From assembly GCF_900601905.1 (NCBI RefSeq), contig NZ_UWFA01000416.1, forward strand, positions 62,001 to 126,000: a stretch of DNA of 64,000 nucleotides. The letters are read 5' to 3'. Within the stretch, counting starts at the first letter, position 1. Each line of letters opens with the position of its first letter. The notes beneath the pieces are model-generated. The model was not told the DNA's origin, did not search any database, and saw nothing but the letters and a program-made list of their open reading frames with translations. This document shows, in pieces, positions 45,362 through 54,451 of the stretch. The position numbers and the translations under genes are program-made. This stretch comes from Pseudomonas viridiflava (lineage in GTDB: Bacteria; Pseudomonadota; Gammaproteobacteria; Pseudomonadales; Pseudomonadaceae).

Positions 45362-46651
45362 CTAGACAGGGATGCTCAGCCGCAACGCCAGTGCCACTAG
45401 CGTTACCAGCAAGATAGGAAGGGTGAGGATGCTGCCGACTTTGAAGTAGTAGCCCCAAGTGATGCCGATATTTTTCTGCGCCAGAACATGCAGCCACAGC
45501 AACGTGGCCAGGCTTCCGATTGGCGTGATCTTTGGGCCAAGATCGCAACCGATGACGTTGGCGTAGATCATGGCCTCACGCACCAGCCCCGTAGCGTCGC
45601 TGCCCTGGATGGACAGAGCACCGATGAGCACACTGGGCATATTGTTCATGATCGAGGACAGCAGCGCAGCGGTGATACCCGTGCCCAAGGTAGCGGCCCA
45701 CACACCTTGCTCGGCAAATATGTTCAGTAGCGCTGAGAGCGAGCCGGTGAGCCCGGCATTGCGCAGGCCGTAGACCACCAGATACATCCCCAGCGAGAAC
45801 ACGACGATTTGCCAGGGCGCGTGTTTGATGACCTTTCGGGTGGAGATGATGTGGCCTTTTCCGGCGATGACCAGGAGGATCAATGCACATGCAGCTGCAA
45901 CGGCGCTGATGGGGATACCTAACGGCTCCAGTGCGAACAGACCAACCAGCAGCAGGCCAAGTACCCACCAGCCAGCAATGAAGGTCGCCGGATCACGAAT
46001 CACCGACTCTGGGGCCTCAAGTTGATCCGCGTCGTACTGGGCAGGAATGTCCTTGCGATAGAACATCCAGAGCATGAACAGCGTCGCGGCCACTGCCACT
46101 AGGTTTACCGGCCACATCACTGAGGCGTACTGACCAAAACCCACGCTGAAAAAGTCAGCCGAAACGATGTTGACCAGATTCGACACGACCATGGGCAGAC
46201 TGGCGGTATCCGCGATGAAGCCTGCGGCCATCACGAATGCCAGGGTGGATGCCGGGCTGAAACGAAGCGCCGTCAGCATCGCGATGACGATTGGGGTCAG
46301 AATCAGTGCGGCTCCATCATTGGCGAACAGTGCCGAGACGGCTGCACCGAGCAGGATCATCAGCGCAAACAGGCGTCCGCCTTTGCCCTGACCCCAGCGA
46401 GCCACATGTAGCGCCGCCCATTTGAAGAATCCCGCTTCATCGAGCAGCAAGCTGATGATGATCACAGCGATGAAGGTCGCGGTAGCGTTCCAGACGATAT
46501 GCCACACAACCGGCACATCCCCCAGACTCACGATGCCAGTCAGTAGTGCCAGAACGGCACCCGCTGCCGCGCTCCAGCCGACACCTAACCCCTTGGGTTG
46601 CCAGATAACAAAGACGAGCGTAACTACGAAAATTGACGCAGCGATGAGCAT
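45362..46651 (-). CDS. arsB: Arsenite efflux pump ArsB
   Basis: This 429-residue protein has about 11-12 membrane segments and belongs to the ArsB/NhaD ion-transporter superfamily ([55 protein letters not shown]). It exports arsenite across the inner membrane. No ArsA ATPase gene is present, so it acts as a proton-driven carrier. It lies 22 bases after arsR. Confidence 0.93.
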   Translation of the reverse strand: MLIAASIFVVTLVFVIWQPKGLGVGWSAAAGAVLALLTGIVSLGDVPVVWHIVWNATATFIAVIIISLLLDEAGFFKWAALHVARWGQGKGGRLFALMILLGAAVSALFANDGAALILTPIVIAMLTALRFSPASTLAFVMAAGFIADTASLPMVVSNLVNIVSADFFSVGFGQYASVMWPVNLVAVAATLFMLWMFYRKDIPAQYDADQLEAPESVIRDPATFIAGWWVLGLLLVGLFALEPLGIPISAVAAACALILLVIAGKGHIISTRKVIKHAPWQIVVFSLGMYLVVYGLRNAGLTGSLSALLNIFAEQGVWAATLGTGITAALLSSIMNNMPSVLIGALSIQGSDATGLVREAMIYANVIGCDLGPKITPIGSLATLLWLHVLAQKNIGITWGYYFKVGSILTLPILLVTLVALALRLSIPV

Positions 46652-46673
46652 GGGTATGTTCCGAATCAGAAGG

Positions 46674-47024
46674 TCAGCAGCAGGAGGCTTGGCGCACGGG
46701 TCTGTCTTCCATGGAAGCCAGCAGTTCTTGATGTTCGTTAACCCAGGACTGGTGGGCTTGCGTAGTGACGTTCAGAACATCCAGTGCCCATTGTTCAAGC
46801 TCGGGATGCAGGCGGTAGTAAACCCACTGACCCTGCCTGCGATCCGCGAGTAACCCGCAGGCACGCAGCTGGGCCAGGTGTCGCGAAACCTTTGACTGGT
46901 TGTCATCCAGTGCCCAGATCAACTCACACACGCACAACTCACCTTCAGCCGAAAGCATGAGCATGATCCGAGCGCGGGTTTCGTCTCCAAGGCATTTGAA
47001 GAATGTGTGTGGTGCCAGGCTCAT
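46674..47024 (-). CDS. arsR: ArsR repressor
   Basis: The ATG at 47024 ([20 protein letters not shown]) gives the usual 116 residues. The winged helix carries the arsenite-binding motif ELCVCEL (about residues 29-35), the recognition helix [16 protein letters not shown] and the wing QGQWVYYRL. It ends in a vicinal Cys pair. It represses the operon in the absence of arsenite. First gene of arsRBCHN1. Confidence 0.93.
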   Translation of the reverse strand: MSLAPHTFFKCLGDETRARIMLMLSAEGELCVCELIWALDDNQSKVSRHLAQLRACGLLADRRQGQWVYYRLHPELEQWALDVLNVTTQAHQSWVNEHQELLASMEDRPVRQASCC

Positions 47025-47037
47025 AAGCAATTGCTCT

Positions 47038-47060
47038 GAATATGTGGATAATCGAATATG
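47038..47060 (-). promoter_or_regulatory. Candidate ArsR operator
   Basis: GAATATG occurs twice (47038-47044 and 47054-47060), 16 bases apart start to start, just upstream of arsR. The ATAT cores resemble ArsR boxes. The site would overlap the ars promoter. Confidence 0.45.
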
Positions 47061-47235
47061 CAGATGTAACCACACTCAGCCTGCTTGTACAAATGCCTAT
47101 GACGGGATTAACGATGGGGATCATGCTCATCGGTCAAATCACAGGGCAACGACACGGAGGGGTTAGCGTTCGCCTCAGCACGCGGACGGAGGTTTGATGT
47201 TCGAATGGGTGCTCGCTGAACGCGATTTTGGATTC

Positions 47236-47252
47236 AGTACGCTAAGCGTACT
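47236..47252. repeat. Perfect palindrome near the right end
   Basis: AGTACGC-TAA-GCGTACT lies 13 bases before the first right-end repeat. It lacks a T-run and could be a protein-binding site or a marker of a composite end. Confidence 0.5.
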
Positions 47253-47264
47253 GGCAGGATAGCT

Positions 47265-47338
47265 GGTCAGGTCGAATGCAATTGAGTGGTCAGCGCGAAT
47301 GCAAATGAATGGTCAGCGTGAATGGAAATGGGTGGTCA
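47265..47338. repeat. Right terminal repeat array, 4 x 23 bp
   Basis: GGTCA begins at 47265, 47288, 47311 and 47334, a strict 23-base period, mirroring the left end. The last copy (GGGTGGTCA) ends 19 bases before the terminus. Confidence 0.85.
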
Positions 47339-47357
47339 GATGCTAGGTAATTTTCCA

Positions 47358-47616
47358 CCTTGCCAGCAAACACGGAGGCACCACCCGCGTGAGGATATTT
47401 CGTCACCAACTCCGCATAGGATCCTGCCGTCAGCAGCGCGAAACACAAAGCGATCAGCAACGGTAGCCAAATCGCCCCGCCTACCTCGCCCGCTATCGTG
47501 CCAGCGAGCGCATAGACGCCTGCGCCAAGCACATCGCCCAGAATGAACAGCAATAGCATGGGCCCAGTAATCACCCGCTTTAAAGAAAGGTTGCGCTCGT
47601 TACTTGAAAGATTCAT
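47358..47616 (-). pseudogene. 5' part of the split APC permease
   Basis: The ATG at 47616 gives MNLSSNERNLSLKRVITGPM, the first two or three membrane segments and YAELVTKYPHAGGASVFAGK. The transposon cuts it right after the codons for GK. The rest is at 31102-32188. The open frame continues into the element as VENYLASDHPF..., which is not permease sequence. CCTTG at 47358-47362 is the right copy of the target duplication. Confidence 0.93.
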
Positions 47617-47794
47617 CAGACGTTCCTTCGCATTGCCCCTGAATTGTCGGGCCATCCAGGGTTGGTTAGCCGTTTGAACTAACCAGTCTGCGAAAGTTGC
47701 GCCTGATTTGATGGGTGCAGAGGTTCTGCGAGGATCGGCAGAGTAAGAGCCTCGTGTGAACTGCCGCTCCGGTTACGAGGCTCCTGCTTTGGTT

Positions 47795-48817
47795 TTAGCG
47801 GTGATCGAACTCGATCAGGACCTTGCCAATGTGCTTCGCAGCTGCGAAATAGGCATACGCCTCGGGCGCCTCGTCGAATTTGAAAGTTTTCGCGACGACG
47901 GTTTGAATGCCATTGACTTCTATGGCGCGCAGAAGCTCCTTGAACATTTTCCGGTTGCCATTGGCGATGCCGCGGATTGTCACGTTTTTCAGGATGAGCG
48001 AGAGATAGTCAGGAATGGGCGACTTCTGCCCAGGGCTCACGCCGATAACGGCAATACGCCCATTCACAGCCGCTGCCGCGATGGATTGGCCCAACGTGTC
48101 TTGACCGCCGGTTTCGATGATGACGTCGGCGCCTGCGTTCCCGGTAAGCGCCATCAATTGTGTAGCCCAGTCGGGATGGGTGCAGTAATTCACCGTGATA
48201 TCTGCCCCGAGCTGGCGGACAAACTCCAGCTTCTCATCGCTTGACGAGGTCATCGCCACGCGCGCTCCCAAGACCTTGGCGATTTTCAATGCTGCCAACG
48301 ACACGCCTCCAGTGCCCAGGCACAGAACAAGTTCGCCCGGCTTGACCTTGCACACCTCCACCAGAGCATTCCAGGCGGTAAGCCCTGCGGACGCGAGAGC
48401 CGCGACGTCTTTATCCGCCAACGCTTTCGGGACACGGATCAATGCCGCAGCCGGGAGTACAATTTTTTCCGCAAGCCAGCCATCGTGGCTGACACCAACA
48501 TCATGGCTGAAGACGTCGGCGCGAAACTCCCCACTCAACCAGTTGGGAAAATGTCCGCAGATGACTCGGTCACCGGGCTTGAATGCTTCGACACCTGCGC
48601 CGATCGCAGTGACTTCTCCCACGCCCTCGGATACCGGAATACGTTCGGGTGCCTGCATAGGCCCATATTCACCGCGAAGAATCTGGACGTCTCGACTGAT
48701 GAGGCTCACAAGCCGGGGAGCAACGACCACCTCGCCTGCTCCGGGAGCCAGTTCGGGGCGGGTCGTCGCGGTCAGTGAGTCCAAACCGTTCTGAGTGCCT
48801 ATCTGGAAAGCTTTCAT
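47795..48817 (-). CDS. Zinc-type alcohol dehydrogenase / quinone oxidoreductase (MDR)
   Basis: The ATG at 48817 (MKAFQIGTQNGLDSLTATTR), with AGGGAAT before it, gives 340 residues. The GroES-like half includes EGVGEVTAIGAGVEAFKPGD. The Rossmann half carries VLCLGTGGVSLAALKIAKVL for NAD(P) binding and TSSSDEKLEFVRQLGAD. Probable NAD(P)-dependent oxidoreductase of unknown substrate. It is the first gene upstream of the broken permease on the same strand. Confidence 0.88.
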   Translation of the reverse strand: MKAFQIGTQNGLDSLTATTRPELAPGAGEVVVAPRLVSLISRDVQILRGEYGPMQAPERIPVSEGVGEVTAIGAGVEAFKPGDRVICGHFPNWLSGEFRADVFSHDVGVSHDGWLAEKIVLPAAALIRVPKALADKDVAALASAGLTAWNALVEVCKVKPGELVLCLGTGGVSLAALKIAKVLGARVAMTSSSDEKLEFVRQLGADITVNYCTHPDWATQLMALTGNAGADVIIETGGQDTLGQSIAAAAVNGRIAVIGVSPGQKSPIPDYLSLILKNVTIRGIANGNRKMFKELLRAIEVNGIQTVVAKTFKFDEAPEAYAYFAAAKHIGKVLIEFDHR

Positions 48818-48981
48818 CAGGTATTCCCTGTGTCGTAAATAAAAATGTGAGGATGTGTCGAGCTTGGATTCACGGAGGTGAAGCAAAGTCTGTAGCGACT
48901 GTCCTCAATGCGTGACGCAGGTTGGAAACTTCGCTGGAAGCGATCGTTCCCTCCTCCGGCGCAGCTTGGCGGGGGCAACTA

Positions 48982-49707
48982 TCACCACGGCGCGATTTCC
49001 TGATCGAAAAAGAATTTCCCGGTGCTGGCTGATGAATCCTGGCAGGCCAGCCACACGATACCCGAAGCGGCCTGGCCCACCGTCCGGTAGCCCGAGTGCC
49101 CATTGAAATCGGTGGCGGTATAGCCGGGATCAACGGCGTTCACGCGGATATCAAAAGCGGCGAACTCTTTGGAAAATGCAATGGTTAGCGCATTCAAGGC
49201 AGATTTTGAACTGGTGTAACCCATCGCTTGGACGCGAGAGTAAGGATGTGCTGGATCAGAAGTCCAGCTCAGCGAGCCCAGCCCGCTACTCACCATCACC
49301 ACGCAGGCCTTGTGTGCTGCTTTTAGAAGAGAAAGGAAAGCCTGGGTAACCCGTATCGGCCCGAACACGTTGGTGTCGTAAACATCCTGGATGTCGCCGA
49401 TCATTTGCTCACTGGGTGCGATGGGGTGAGCGCCCAGTATGCCCGCATTGTTGATGAGGACATCCAGCTTGCCGTCTACCTTCAACACCCGTTCAGCCGC
49501 CGCCCTGATGCTCTCGATGTCGCGTACATCCAGGATGACCAGGCGGGCATCTATACCATCGGCCACCAACCGGGATACCGCAAGCGCACCCAGGCTTTCG
49601 TCGCGGCACGCTAACCACACTCGATAACCCAGCATGCCCATTTCACGGGCAGTTTCGAACCCTATACTCTTGTTCGCACCGGTGATAAGAACATTTTTCT
49701 GGCTCAT
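48982..49707 (-). CDS. Short-chain dehydrogenase/reductase
   Basis: The ATG at 49707 (MSQKNVLITGANKSIGFETA) has GGAG before it; 241 residues. The nucleotide loop TGANKSIG, NNAG (about residue 85-88), the catalytic Ser in VSSGLGSLSW and the YxxxK pair in MGYTSSKSAL are all in place. It is divergent from the LysR gene at 49841, its likely regulator. Confidence 0.9.
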   Translation of the reverse strand: MSQKNVLITGANKSIGFETAREMGMLGYRVWLACRDESLGALAVSRLVADGIDARLVILDVRDIESIRAAAERVLKVDGKLDVLINNAGILGAHPIAPSEQMIGDIQDVYDTNVFGPIRVTQAFLSLLKAAHKACVVMVSSGLGSLSWTSDPAHPYSRVQAMGYTSSKSALNALTIAFSKEFAAFDIRVNAVDPGYTATDFNGHSGYRTVGQAASGIVWLACQDSSASTGKFFFDQEIAPW

Positions 49708-49840
49708 TACAGAACTCCATTGGCTACCCATCGGGGCCTGTCGGCAGCACATTCGACTGCAGCGCACAGGCTGTACGCACTCTTTGTATCGCGCGAGTCG
49801 ATGATTGATAACCCGCTAGAATCCGAATAGCCTGATCGCT

Positions 49841-50752
49841 ATGGCGAACAATACTGATCAATGCTCTATGGATGACCTGTCGATTTTTCTTGCGGTGTTT
49901 CGCGAGAAAGGATTTCGCACGGCTGCCAAGCGACTTGGCCTGGCGCCATCAACGGTGAGCGAACGGATCTCGGCGCTAGAGTCGGCCCTGGGCGTCCCCC
50001 TGTTGATCCGCACCACTCGAAGCGTCGTCGCAACTGCGGCGGGGCATGAGCTGGCAGAGCGAATGACCCCGCTTCTCGGGGAACTGAGAGCTGTACTCGC
50101 AGATGTGGCCAGTTCCGTTCAAGACGTGCGAGGCGTGTTGAAATTGAACGTGACAGGCGCGGTCATGGTAGACATTCTGCCGCCACTCATTGATCGCTTT
50201 CTCGCACGCTATCCACACGTCCGGATAGAAATAATGGTCGAAAACCGGCTCGTGGACGTTACCGCAGCAGGCTGCGACGCCGGGATACGCTATGGGGAAC
50301 ACCTTGCGCAAGACACCATTGCCGTCCCCATAGGGCCAAGGTCGCAGCAACTTGCCTTGGCTGCCGCCCCGTCCTACCTGGCATTGCGCGGCGCCCCCTC
50401 ACATCCCGACGAGTTGATGAATCACGATTGCATCCGTTTACGCTATTCCAGTGGAGCAATGGTCAGCTGGGATTTAGTGAAGGATGGGGAGACCCTGAGC
50501 ATTGATCCCCCAGGCAGATTGATCATTGGGGTCGACGGGGTTGCAGCGGCTATTGACCTGGCGCGAAGTGGCAAAGGCATCATCGCAACCTTCGAAAACT
50601 GGCTGCATCCGCATTTCCAGACGGGTGATCTTCAGCCTGTTCTTCATCAATGGTGGGACACGTTTGAAGGGCCGTGGCTGTATTTTTCCAGCAGGTTCAT
50701 GTCCGCCCCGTTAAGGGCATTCGTTGATTTCATCGGCCAAGAAGGTGAATGA
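49841..50752 (+). CDS. LysR-family transcriptional regulator
   Basis: This 303-residue regulator has an N-terminal winged helix (LSIFLAVFREKGFRTAAKRL, then GLAPSTVSERISALE, about residues 10-50) and a periplasmic-binding-like effector domain (about 95-295). It is of the branch often controlling divergent oxidoreductases. The 133-base divergent gap to the SDR gene should hold its operator; by eye no clear T-N11-A box could be fixed. Confidence 0.92.
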   Translation: MANNTDQCSMDDLSIFLAVFREKGFRTAAKRLGLAPSTVSERISALESALGVPLLIRTTRSVVATAAGHELAERMTPLLGELRAVLADVASSVQDVRGVLKLNVTGAVMVDILPPLIDRFLARYPHVRIEIMVENRLVDVTAAGCDAGIRYGEHLAQDTIAVPIGPRSQQLALAAAPSYLALRGAPSHPDELMNHDCIRLRYSSGAMVSWDLVKDGETLSIDPPGRLIIGVDGVAAAIDLARSGKGIIATFENWLHPHFQTGDLQPVLHQWWDTFEGPWLYFSSRFMSAPLRAFVDFIGQEGE

Positions 50753-50972
50753 TCGCTGCCGTTCGTTTGCCGCTTCGTTTGATCACTCAAGTCCAGCTCC
50801 ACGATAGCCATCCCACGGCTTCCTTTGAGGGGCCAGCGAGAAAGGCGAACGGGCATGCTCACCACTTTGATGAGCTGCCCCTGATCGCCATCGTTTGCTG
50901 AATGGAGTTTTGCTGAATGGAATGAGTGACATCCACCACGAGCGCTACGGTGGATGCACTCTCCCTGGCTCG

Positions 50973-51674
50973 TCAGCTCTTCGGTGCCCCCTGCTTAACC
51001 AGCGCGCGCCAGGTCTGAACGCTCGGGCGCTCTTGCATTCTCGCGTGCCAGGCTTTGAGAGCAACGCATTCCTCTGGCACCGCAAGCTTCACCAGTGAGG
51101 CGAAGATCATCCCGCCCAGGACCGCAATATCGGCCATGGAAAAGGTATCGCCAGCCACAAATGGCCGGGATTTCAGAAGGCTGTCGAAATAGCGCATACC
51201 GCGCACGGCCTTCTCGCCCATTTTCGCGCCCCACTCAGCGTTTTGATAAAGCTCGACCTTCGGCCCCAGGCCAGGTGTGGCGTGGTGGAAGTAAACGCTC
51301 ACTGCATCAAGAAACTCGATCTCGGCGCGCTTGGTCATCATGTGGATAAGACCCTTCTCCAGTGGCGTCTGTCCGGTGAGCGAAGGGTTGCCATCCAGAG
51401 TATCCAGATACTGGGTGATCGCCGTGCACTCAGCAATCAGTGTCCCGTCCTCAAGTTCGAGTACCGGCAGCGTACCGGAGTAGTTGATCGCAAGAAATTC
51501 CGGCTCTTTATGTTCCCCCGTCCAGAGATTGACTGACACGAAATCAATCTTGGACAGCAGCCCTTTTTCGGCCAGTGCGATGCGTACCCGCGCTGGATAA
51601 GGGCCGTCGAACCAGTCATGGATTTTCATCCGGGGGATGGAGGAAACGTCGGCTTGTTGAGATGCAATAGTCAT
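50973..51674 (-). CDS. Glutathione S-transferase family protein
   Basis: This 233-residue protein has a thioredoxin-like N-terminal domain (IHDWFDGPYPARVRIALAEK, GTLPVLELEDGTLIAECTAI with the glutathione-binding Glu-Ser/Cys position) and a helical C-terminal domain (RPFVAGDTFSMADIAVLGGM). Probably detoxification. Divergent from the TetR gene, with two palindromic operators between them. Confidence 0.9.
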   Translation of the reverse strand: MTIASQQADVSSIPRMKIHDWFDGPYPARVRIALAEKGLLSKIDFVSVNLWTGEHKEPEFLAINYSGTLPVLELEDGTLIAECTAITQYLDTLDGNPSLTGQTPLEKGLIHMMTKRAEIEFLDAVSVYFHHATPGLGPKVELYQNAEWGAKMGEKAVRGMRYFDSLLKSRPFVAGDTFSMADIAVLGGMIFASLVKLAVPEECVALKAWHARMQERPSVQTWRALVKQGAPKS

Positions 51675-51684
51675 AACGAGATAC

Positions 51685-51706
51685 CTGCCTGTCAGTTGGT
51701 AGGCTG
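51685..51706. promoter_or_regulatory. Candidate TetR operator 1
   Basis: CTGCCTGTCAGTTGGTAGG is an imperfect copy of the palindrome at 51740-51761. It sits 11 bases upstream of the GST start, so binding would block that gene. Confidence 0.6.
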
Positions 51707-51739
51707 ATGCTGCGCCGTTAAATTTCTCGTGTCAACACC

Positions 51740-51761
51740 CTACCTGTCAATTGGCAGGTAG
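51740..51761. promoter_or_regulatory. Candidate TetR operator 2
   Basis: CTACCTGTCAATTG followed by GCAGGTAG is a 22-base palindrome with a single mismatched pair. It lies 55 bases before the TetR gene, within the divergent region. Two such sites suggest cooperative repression of both genes. Confidence 0.75.
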
Positions 51762-51816
51762 GGCGCGCTGGAGTAGGATGAGACCCACGGGTGAGAAATC
51801 AGAGAGAAATTGCAAG

Positions 51817-52395
51817 ATGAGCGAAAATGCGCGAGAAGCCATCCTGACAGCGGCGAAATCCGCTGCGCAGTTGCATGGATACAGCGGGATCAATTTCAGA
51901 AGCATCGCCGATGAAGTCGGCATCAAAAACGCGAGTATCTATTACCATTTCCCGAGCAAAGCCGCCTTGGGCGCGGCGGTCGCTCGCCGTTACTGGGAAG
52001 ACACAGCGATTGCGCTGGGGCAAATCCGCACGACCCATTCTGATCCATGGAAATGCTTGCAGCTGTTTCCTTCAATTTTTCGAACGTCCCTGGAAAATGC
52101 CAACCGACTCTGCCTTTCCAGTTTCATGGCAGCCGAATACGAAGATCTGCCTGAAGAGGTTACGGCTGAAGTCAGGGCGTTTGCAGACACAAACGTGGCG
52201 TGGTTGATCCAGGTGCTGGAAGACGCTGGTTGGGGGGATGCGCAATCGCGCGAACGACGGGCCCGTGCGATCTACACGGCCGTCGCCGGCGCGCAACTCA
52301 TTGCACGAACGCGCGCGGACATTCACCACTTCGACGATCTGATCGCGAGCTATGTGGAATCCGGACTGATCCCATGTCCCTTTGCGAACGGATGA
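51817..52395 (+). CDS. TetR-family repressor
   Basis: The ATG at 51817 gives 192 residues (MSENAREAILTAAKSAAQLH). The helix-turn-helix is FRSIADEVGIKNASIYYHFP (about residues 27-46), typical of TetR/AcrR. The C-terminal part is a helical ligand domain. Probably represses itself and the divergent GST through the two palindromes. Confidence 0.9.
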   Translation: MSENAREAILTAAKSAAQLHGYSGINFRSIADEVGIKNASIYYHFPSKAALGAAVARRYWEDTAIALGQIRTTHSDPWKCLQLFPSIFRTSLENANRLCLSSFMAAEYEDLPEEVTAEVRAFADTNVAWLIQVLEDAGWGDAQSRERRARAIYTAVAGAQLIARTRADIHHFDDLIASYVESGLIPCPFANG

Positions 52396-52483
52396 AAATC
52401 TACGGTCGGTTTCGCCAGCGCGTCGTCCCGGCGAGTCAAAGCGCCCCTGTCACCATGATGCTTCGCTCCAAAACAGTCCGGCG

Positions 52484-53458
52484 TCAATGTCCTTCTGTTC
52501 TCATTTGACGGAAAAACATTCGCCGGTACTCGGACGGCGACGTGCCGAGTTGAGCGGAAAATTGTTGCCTCAAGGATAAAGGTGTTCCAAAACCTGCCTC
52601 AGCCGCGACCCACTCAATGGGCAGCTCAGTGGTTTCCAATAACTCCTGCGCCCGGACCACACGCTGCACATTCAGCCATTTCGAGACGCTAGTCCCCGTG
52701 GTTTCACTGAACCGACGAGTGAATGTGCGCCGACTCATCTTCGCCTTGGCCGCCAGGATGTCGAGCGATAGCTCGCGGGTCAGGTTGAGCCGCGCCCACG
52801 CCAGCGCGTCGCAAAAATGGGTTTCGCTGGGTAGCTGCGGCATCCGATGCTCAATGTACTGAGCCTGGCCACCGTGTCGGTGCGGCGGTGTCACCAGCAT
52901 TCTGGCGGTACGGTTTGCCACGTCAGCGCCGAGTCGCTGGCGAACCAGGTGCAGGCAACAATCGATGGCAGCCACGGTGCCTGCTGAGGTGACGATATTG
53001 CCTGCACTGACATACAGCACCTGCGGCCTGAAACGAACCTTGGGATAACGTCGCGCAAACGCGTCACGGGCTGCCCAGTGAGTGGTTGCTTCTCTGCCAT
53101 CAAGCAGCCCGGCATCAGCGAGGACAAAGGCTCCCAGGCACAGTCCGACGATGAGCTTGCCTTGGGAATTGGCGAGCTGAAGCGCCCCCGCAAGGTCGGC
53201 AGATGCTGCGCACAACTGATCGCCCCACGCAGGAATGATGATCACCTCGGATGCCGCCATCAATTCCAGGCCATGCTTGACCTCCACCCCCAGGCCTTGG
53301 TCACTGATCACCATTCCCGGCGTCTCAGCGCAATAGTTGACCTGGTAATGAGCCTCACCGGGTGCTGATTGAGTGGTTCCGAGCACCATGCCGGGTACAG
53401 AAAGATGGAACAGGCTTACGCCATTGAATGCCAGCACAGCGACACGTAGAGGGTCCAT
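52484..53458 (-). CDS. GlxA-family AraC-type regulator
   Basis: This 324-residue protein has a DJ-1/PfpI-like N-terminal domain (VAVLAFNGVSLFHLSVPGMV, IVGLCLGAFVLADAGLLDGR with the elbow Cys) and a C-terminal AraC double helix-turn-helix (LSLDILAAKAKMSRRTFTRR, WVAAEAGFGTPLSLRQQFSA, about residues 235-320). It is divergent from the isochorismatase-family gene and probably controls it. Confidence 0.92.
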   Translation of the reverse strand: MDPLRVAVLAFNGVSLFHLSVPGMVLGTTQSAPGEAHYQVNYCAETPGMVISDQGLGVEVKHGLELMAASEVIIIPAWGDQLCAASADLAGALQLANSQGKLIVGLCLGAFVLADAGLLDGREATTHWAARDAFARRYPKVRFRPQVLYVSAGNIVTSAGTVAAIDCCLHLVRQRLGADVANRTARMLVTPPHRHGGQAQYIEHRMPQLPSETHFCDALAWARLNLTRELSLDILAAKAKMSRRTFTRRFSETTGTSVSKWLNVQRVVRAQELLETTELPIEWVAAEAGFGTPLSLRQQFSAQLGTSPSEYRRMFFRQMRTEGH

Positions 53459-53762
53459 CTTGCAGCCTCGGGTTGGCCCGGATGAGCGCTTGTCTCTTGC
53501 AGGCGTGGATCAAGACTCGCCTTCGCAGCGAGAAAAACTCAACAGAGGAAGGGACGGCCAGACACCCTCCCTCACCCCGCCAAACCTCAATCAGATGGCC
53601 CGATTATATCGAAATATGTCATTCAGGCCACTGTCGGCTGGGTTGGCGTTGGGCAAGAATGGAGCGCTTGATGCATCTACAGCGCTCGTCGTGCCGGGCT
53701 GCCTTTCAGCCCAGCTCAGCCTTCACACACCATCACATTGATAATTTGACTGGAGATCGTCC

Positions 53763-54305
53763 ATGCAATCGGGTCTTGTCGTAGTTGATCTACAAAATGA
53801 ATACCTGCCTGACGGCAAATTGCCTTTGACCGGCATCGACGCAGCTGTTGCGAATGCCATTCGAGTGATCAGGCACGCACGCGCCACGGGTATCCCCGTG
53901 TTTCACATACGCCACGAGTCGGCTGAGCAAGCTCCCATTTTTGCCAAAGGTTCCGCAGGTGCCGAGATTCAACCTGCTGTCGCGCCTGAAGGTGCCGAGC
54001 CGGTGATCGTGAAAAAACACATCAATGCCTTCCGGGAAACGGATCTGAAGCAACAGTTGGAGGCCGCCGGTGTTCAGCAAGTCGTGGTCATAGGTGCAAT
54101 GAGCCACATGTGCATTGACGCCGTGGTACGTGCCGCAGCGGATATGGGCTATCCGGTGACTGTCCTGCATGACGCCTGCGCCACGCTGGACCTGACGTTT
54201 CGCGGCGTCACCGTACCGGCCGCGCAGACCCATGCGGCGATGATGGCAGCCTTCGAGTTTGGCTACGCCAGCGTTAAATCGGTCGATGAGTACCTGTCAG
54301 CGTAA
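53763..54305 (+). CDS. Cysteine hydrolase, isochorismatase family
   Basis: This 180-residue enzyme has the catalytic triad of the family: Asp9 (VVVDLQN), Lys about 85 (VKKHINAF) and Cys about 118 (SHMCIDAVVRAAADMGY). Likely an amide or ring-opening hydrolase, possibly a nicotinamidase-like amidase. Regulator next door is the divergent GlxA-type gene. Confidence 0.9.
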   Translation: MQSGLVVVDLQNEYLPDGKLPLTGIDAAVANAIRVIRHARATGIPVFHIRHESAEQAPIFAKGSAGAEIQPAVAPEGAEPVIVKKHINAFRETDLKQQLEAAGVQQVVVIGAMSHMCIDAVVRAAADMGYPVTVLHDACATLDLTFRGVTVPAAQTHAAMMAAFEFGYASVKSVDEYLSA

Positions 54306-54451
54306 ACACGCGGCTGTTCAGTGCCTGGCGCCTGCATGTCCGTCGCTGGTCACTCTGCTCGCTGGTCACATTGATAGAACCCTCCCCTCTGTCCGGCATC
54401 TATCGGCATGAGAAGCCGCCCACAGGTGGCAGGCTGGCAAGAGGAGGCAAC

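Larger units (their letters stand above)
32189..47357. mobile_element. 15.2-kb IS21-type cargo transposon
   Basis: The element runs from 5'-TGTGTAATTGCA at 32189 to ...AATTTTCCA-3' at 47357, so both ends are TG...CA. Both ends carry four copies of a repeat with TGACC (left) or GGTCA (right), all spaced 23 bases. The outermost copies at both ends continue as TGACCACCC. It interrupts an APC permease gene, with a 5-bp target duplication. The only transposase genes are istA and istB. Cargo: SEC-C protein, Gabija pair, unknown 359-residue protein, small DNA-binding protein, antitoxin and ars operon. The lower GC of 32.8-39.5 kb marks foreign DNA. Confidence 0.88.

Noticed and set aside
47290..47655. 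A stand-alone 121-residue membrane protein
   Set aside because: It is the 5' part of the permease run into transposon sequence; the match with 31102-32183 across the target duplication is exact.
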